From Vicinamibacteria bacterium (GTDB taxonomy: Bacteria > Acidobacteriota > Vicinamibacteria > Vicinamibacterales > 2-12-FULL-66-21), in the NCBI GenBank assembly GCA_025937075.1, contig JAICSD010000260.1, forward strand, positions 1 through 6,512: a stretch of DNA of 6,512 nucleotides, read 5' to 3'. Positions 5,264 through 6,512 of this stretch are shown here, piece after piece (within the stretch, counting starts at the first letter, position 1; each line of letters opens with the position of its first letter). Below the pieces are notes generated by a model. It was not told the origin of the DNA. It did no database searches and saw only the letters and a list, made by a program, of their open reading frames with translations. Position numbers and translations under genes: made by a program.

Positions 5264-6512
5264 TTATCTTGACGAAACGAGCTTGCGCTCAGCAGCCGGC
5301 TCGTGGAGGAACTGATCGGCCAGGTCGGCGAGCCGCGACGTGAAGCCGTCCGCGTCGAGCGCTCCGTGCTTCGCGATGAACCGCTCGACGGGCACGACCG
5401 CCTTCGCCATTGCGCGGTGACCGCCGGCCGAGCCGAGCTCGGCAAACCACCGCTTCACGAACTCCCCGGCGTTCCGCGAGTATCCGAGGTTGCGCACGCT
5501 GACGATCAGCATCTGGCCGACGATGCCGGCGATGATCGTCCATTTGACGTCTTCGAGCTGCAGGAAGAAGTCGGCGGTATACGGGATGAAGTCTTCGCGC
5601 GGAGCCTCGCCGATGAACGCGGTGAAAACCTGCTCGCGCAGGATGCCGGTCCGGCTCGCGCGCGTGACGTACTCGAGCCGCTCGAGCGTGATTTCCGCCC
5701 CCTCCATCTTGCGGATGAGCGCGGCGTCGGCGAGCGGATAGAGAAACGTGAACGCGTCGAGATCGACCCGGTTCGTGTGGCGCGCGAAGAAGAGCGTGTC
5801 GGACTTGATGGCGTACAGCATCGCCGTCGCCGTCCGCTCGGAGATGTTCACGTCGACGGCGCGGAGGTGCTCGGTCAGGATCGTCGACGTGGATCCGTAG
5901 TCCGCGCGGATGTCCTTGAACACGGCGCTGTAGCCCGGCTGCTCCGGGTGATGGTCGATGACGAGATCGGCGCGATCGAGCAGTCCGCCGAAATAGTGGG
6001 GCTGGACATCGACCGTGGCGATCCGATCGAATCCCTCGAATGAGCCCGGCGTGATCTGCTCGACGTGGATGTCGAGCATGTTGGCCATGCGAAGGTTTTC
6101 AGGGCGCGTGACGCCTTGGACGGCGCCGATGATTGCGGTCGTCTTCGTGCGGCGGAGCAGGTTGCGCAGCGCCAGGCCGCTGGCGAGCGCATCCGGATCC
6201 GGATCGTTGTGCAGCAGAATGAGCACGCGATCCGCGTCGGCGAAGTAGCGCTGGTACTGCTGGACCCGCGCGCGGGTCATCGAGCGGCTCAGCTCGGTGA
6301 CGAGCGTCGGCCGGAGGAGCTCCGACAGGTCCATGTGCGTGACCTCGGAGAGCTCCAGGCGCTGGCCGTCGGCGCGGCCGATGGCGGCGCGCTTGCCGGT
6401 GTGCAGCACGTACACGAGTGTGCCGCCGGCGTCGCGGACGGCGTCGAGCACCTTCTTGATGCTGCGTCTGCCGGTATCCTCGATGATGAAACAGGTGTTC
6501 GGTGAGATGTCC
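5264..6512 (-). CDS. DHH/DHHA1 family phosphoesterase, N-terminus beyond right window edge
   Basis: This is a Mn-dependent phosphoesterase of the DHH superfamily, whose members cleave short oligoribonucleotides, cyclic dinucleotides or pAp. The window holds the last 415 residues. Counting from the first complete codon at 6511, the metal-binding motifs are HNDPDPDALAS (101-111), TVDVQP (167-171 region, D168), VIDHHP (184-189, with the D-H-H triad at 186-188) and IKSDTLFF (235-242, D238). The DHHA1 domain ends with SAGGHRAMAKA (361-371). Thus all DHH metal ligands appear present. The PDPDA form of motif I, rather than PDGDA, is seen in a DHH subfamily that often carries an extra N-terminal regulatory domain. 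Here about 95 residues precede motif I, and the frame stays open to the window edge, so an N-terminal domain is likely. A GTG at 6451 could be a start, but reading continues upstream without a stop. The TAA stop is at 5266..5264. It is convergent to the lpxI operon. Confidence 0.88.
   Translation of the reverse strand, partial: DISPNTCFIIEDTGRRSIKKVLDAVRDAGGTLVYVLHTGKRAAIGRADGQRLELSEVTHMDLSELLRPTLVTELSRSMTRARVQQYQRYFADADRVLILLHNDPDPDALASGLALRNLLRRTKTTAIIGAVQGVTRPENLRMANMLDIHVEQITPGSFEGFDRIATVDVQPHYFGGLLDRADLVIDHHPEQPGYSAVFKDIRADYGSTSTILTEHLRAVDVNISERTATAMLYAIKSDTLFFARHTNRVDLDAFTFLYPLADAALIRKMEGAEITLERLEYVTRASRTGILREQVFTAFIGEAPREDFIPYTADFFLQLEDVKWTIIAGIVGQMLIVSVRNLGYSRNAGEFVKRWFAELGSAGGHRAMAKAVVPVERFIAKHGALDADGFTSRLADLADQFLHEPAAERKLVSSR

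Noticed and set aside
1..6512. CRISPR arrays, tRNA/rRNA genes, insertion sequences, phage or defence genes
   Set aside because: No repeat-spacer pattern, cloverleaf, terminal inverted repeats or related protein motifs were seen on either strand.

Overview
The window is GC-rich bacterial chromosome, densely coding and with few promoters. The gene content suggests a Gram-negative from the Acidobacteriota, possibly a Vicinamibacteria-like lineage: an M13 metallopeptidase with a small beta-rich lipoprotein, LpxI-type lipid A synthesis, and UbiD beside a futalosine-pathway (MqnE/CofH-like) homologue. The phylum is inferred from gene style and content, not from a marker gene.

Layout. On the minus strand, 1..1012 holds a two-gene unit read leftward: a 140-residue lipoprotein with a beta-sandwich (PPC-like) body, then a secreted M13 (neprilysin/PepO-type) peptidase that runs off the left edge. 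Divergent from it, with only 27 bases between start codons, is a rightward four-gene operon at 1040..5172. Its order is lpxI (UDP-2,3-diacylglucosamine pyrophosphatase), a Gfo/Idh/MocA oxidoreductase overlapping it by 8 bases, a UbiD decarboxylase after a 32-base gap, and a 291-residue MqnE/CofH-like protein joined by an ATGA overlap. Convergent to that operon, 5264..6512 carries most of a DHH/DHHA1 phosphoesterase on the minus strand, with its N-terminus outside the window. The 91-base convergent gap holds two GC-rich hairpins.

How the genes work together. The first half of the operon belongs to lipid A assembly: LpxI makes 2,3-diacylglucosamine-1-phosphate, and Gfo/Idh proteins next to lpx genes are known (GnnA is one such enzyme). 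The second half points to quinone synthesis: UbiD-type decarboxylases serve ubiquinone or futalosine-derived menaquinone synthesis, and the last gene resembles the futalosine radical SAM enzymes.

The item most worth attention is that last gene. It keeps recognisable N- and C-terminal blocks of the MqnE/CofH family but has no CxxxCxxC cluster motif and is shorter than the usual enzyme. It looks like an intact but non-canonical paralogue rather than an active radical SAM protein. No RNA genes, insertion sequences, CRISPR arrays or integration scars were seen.
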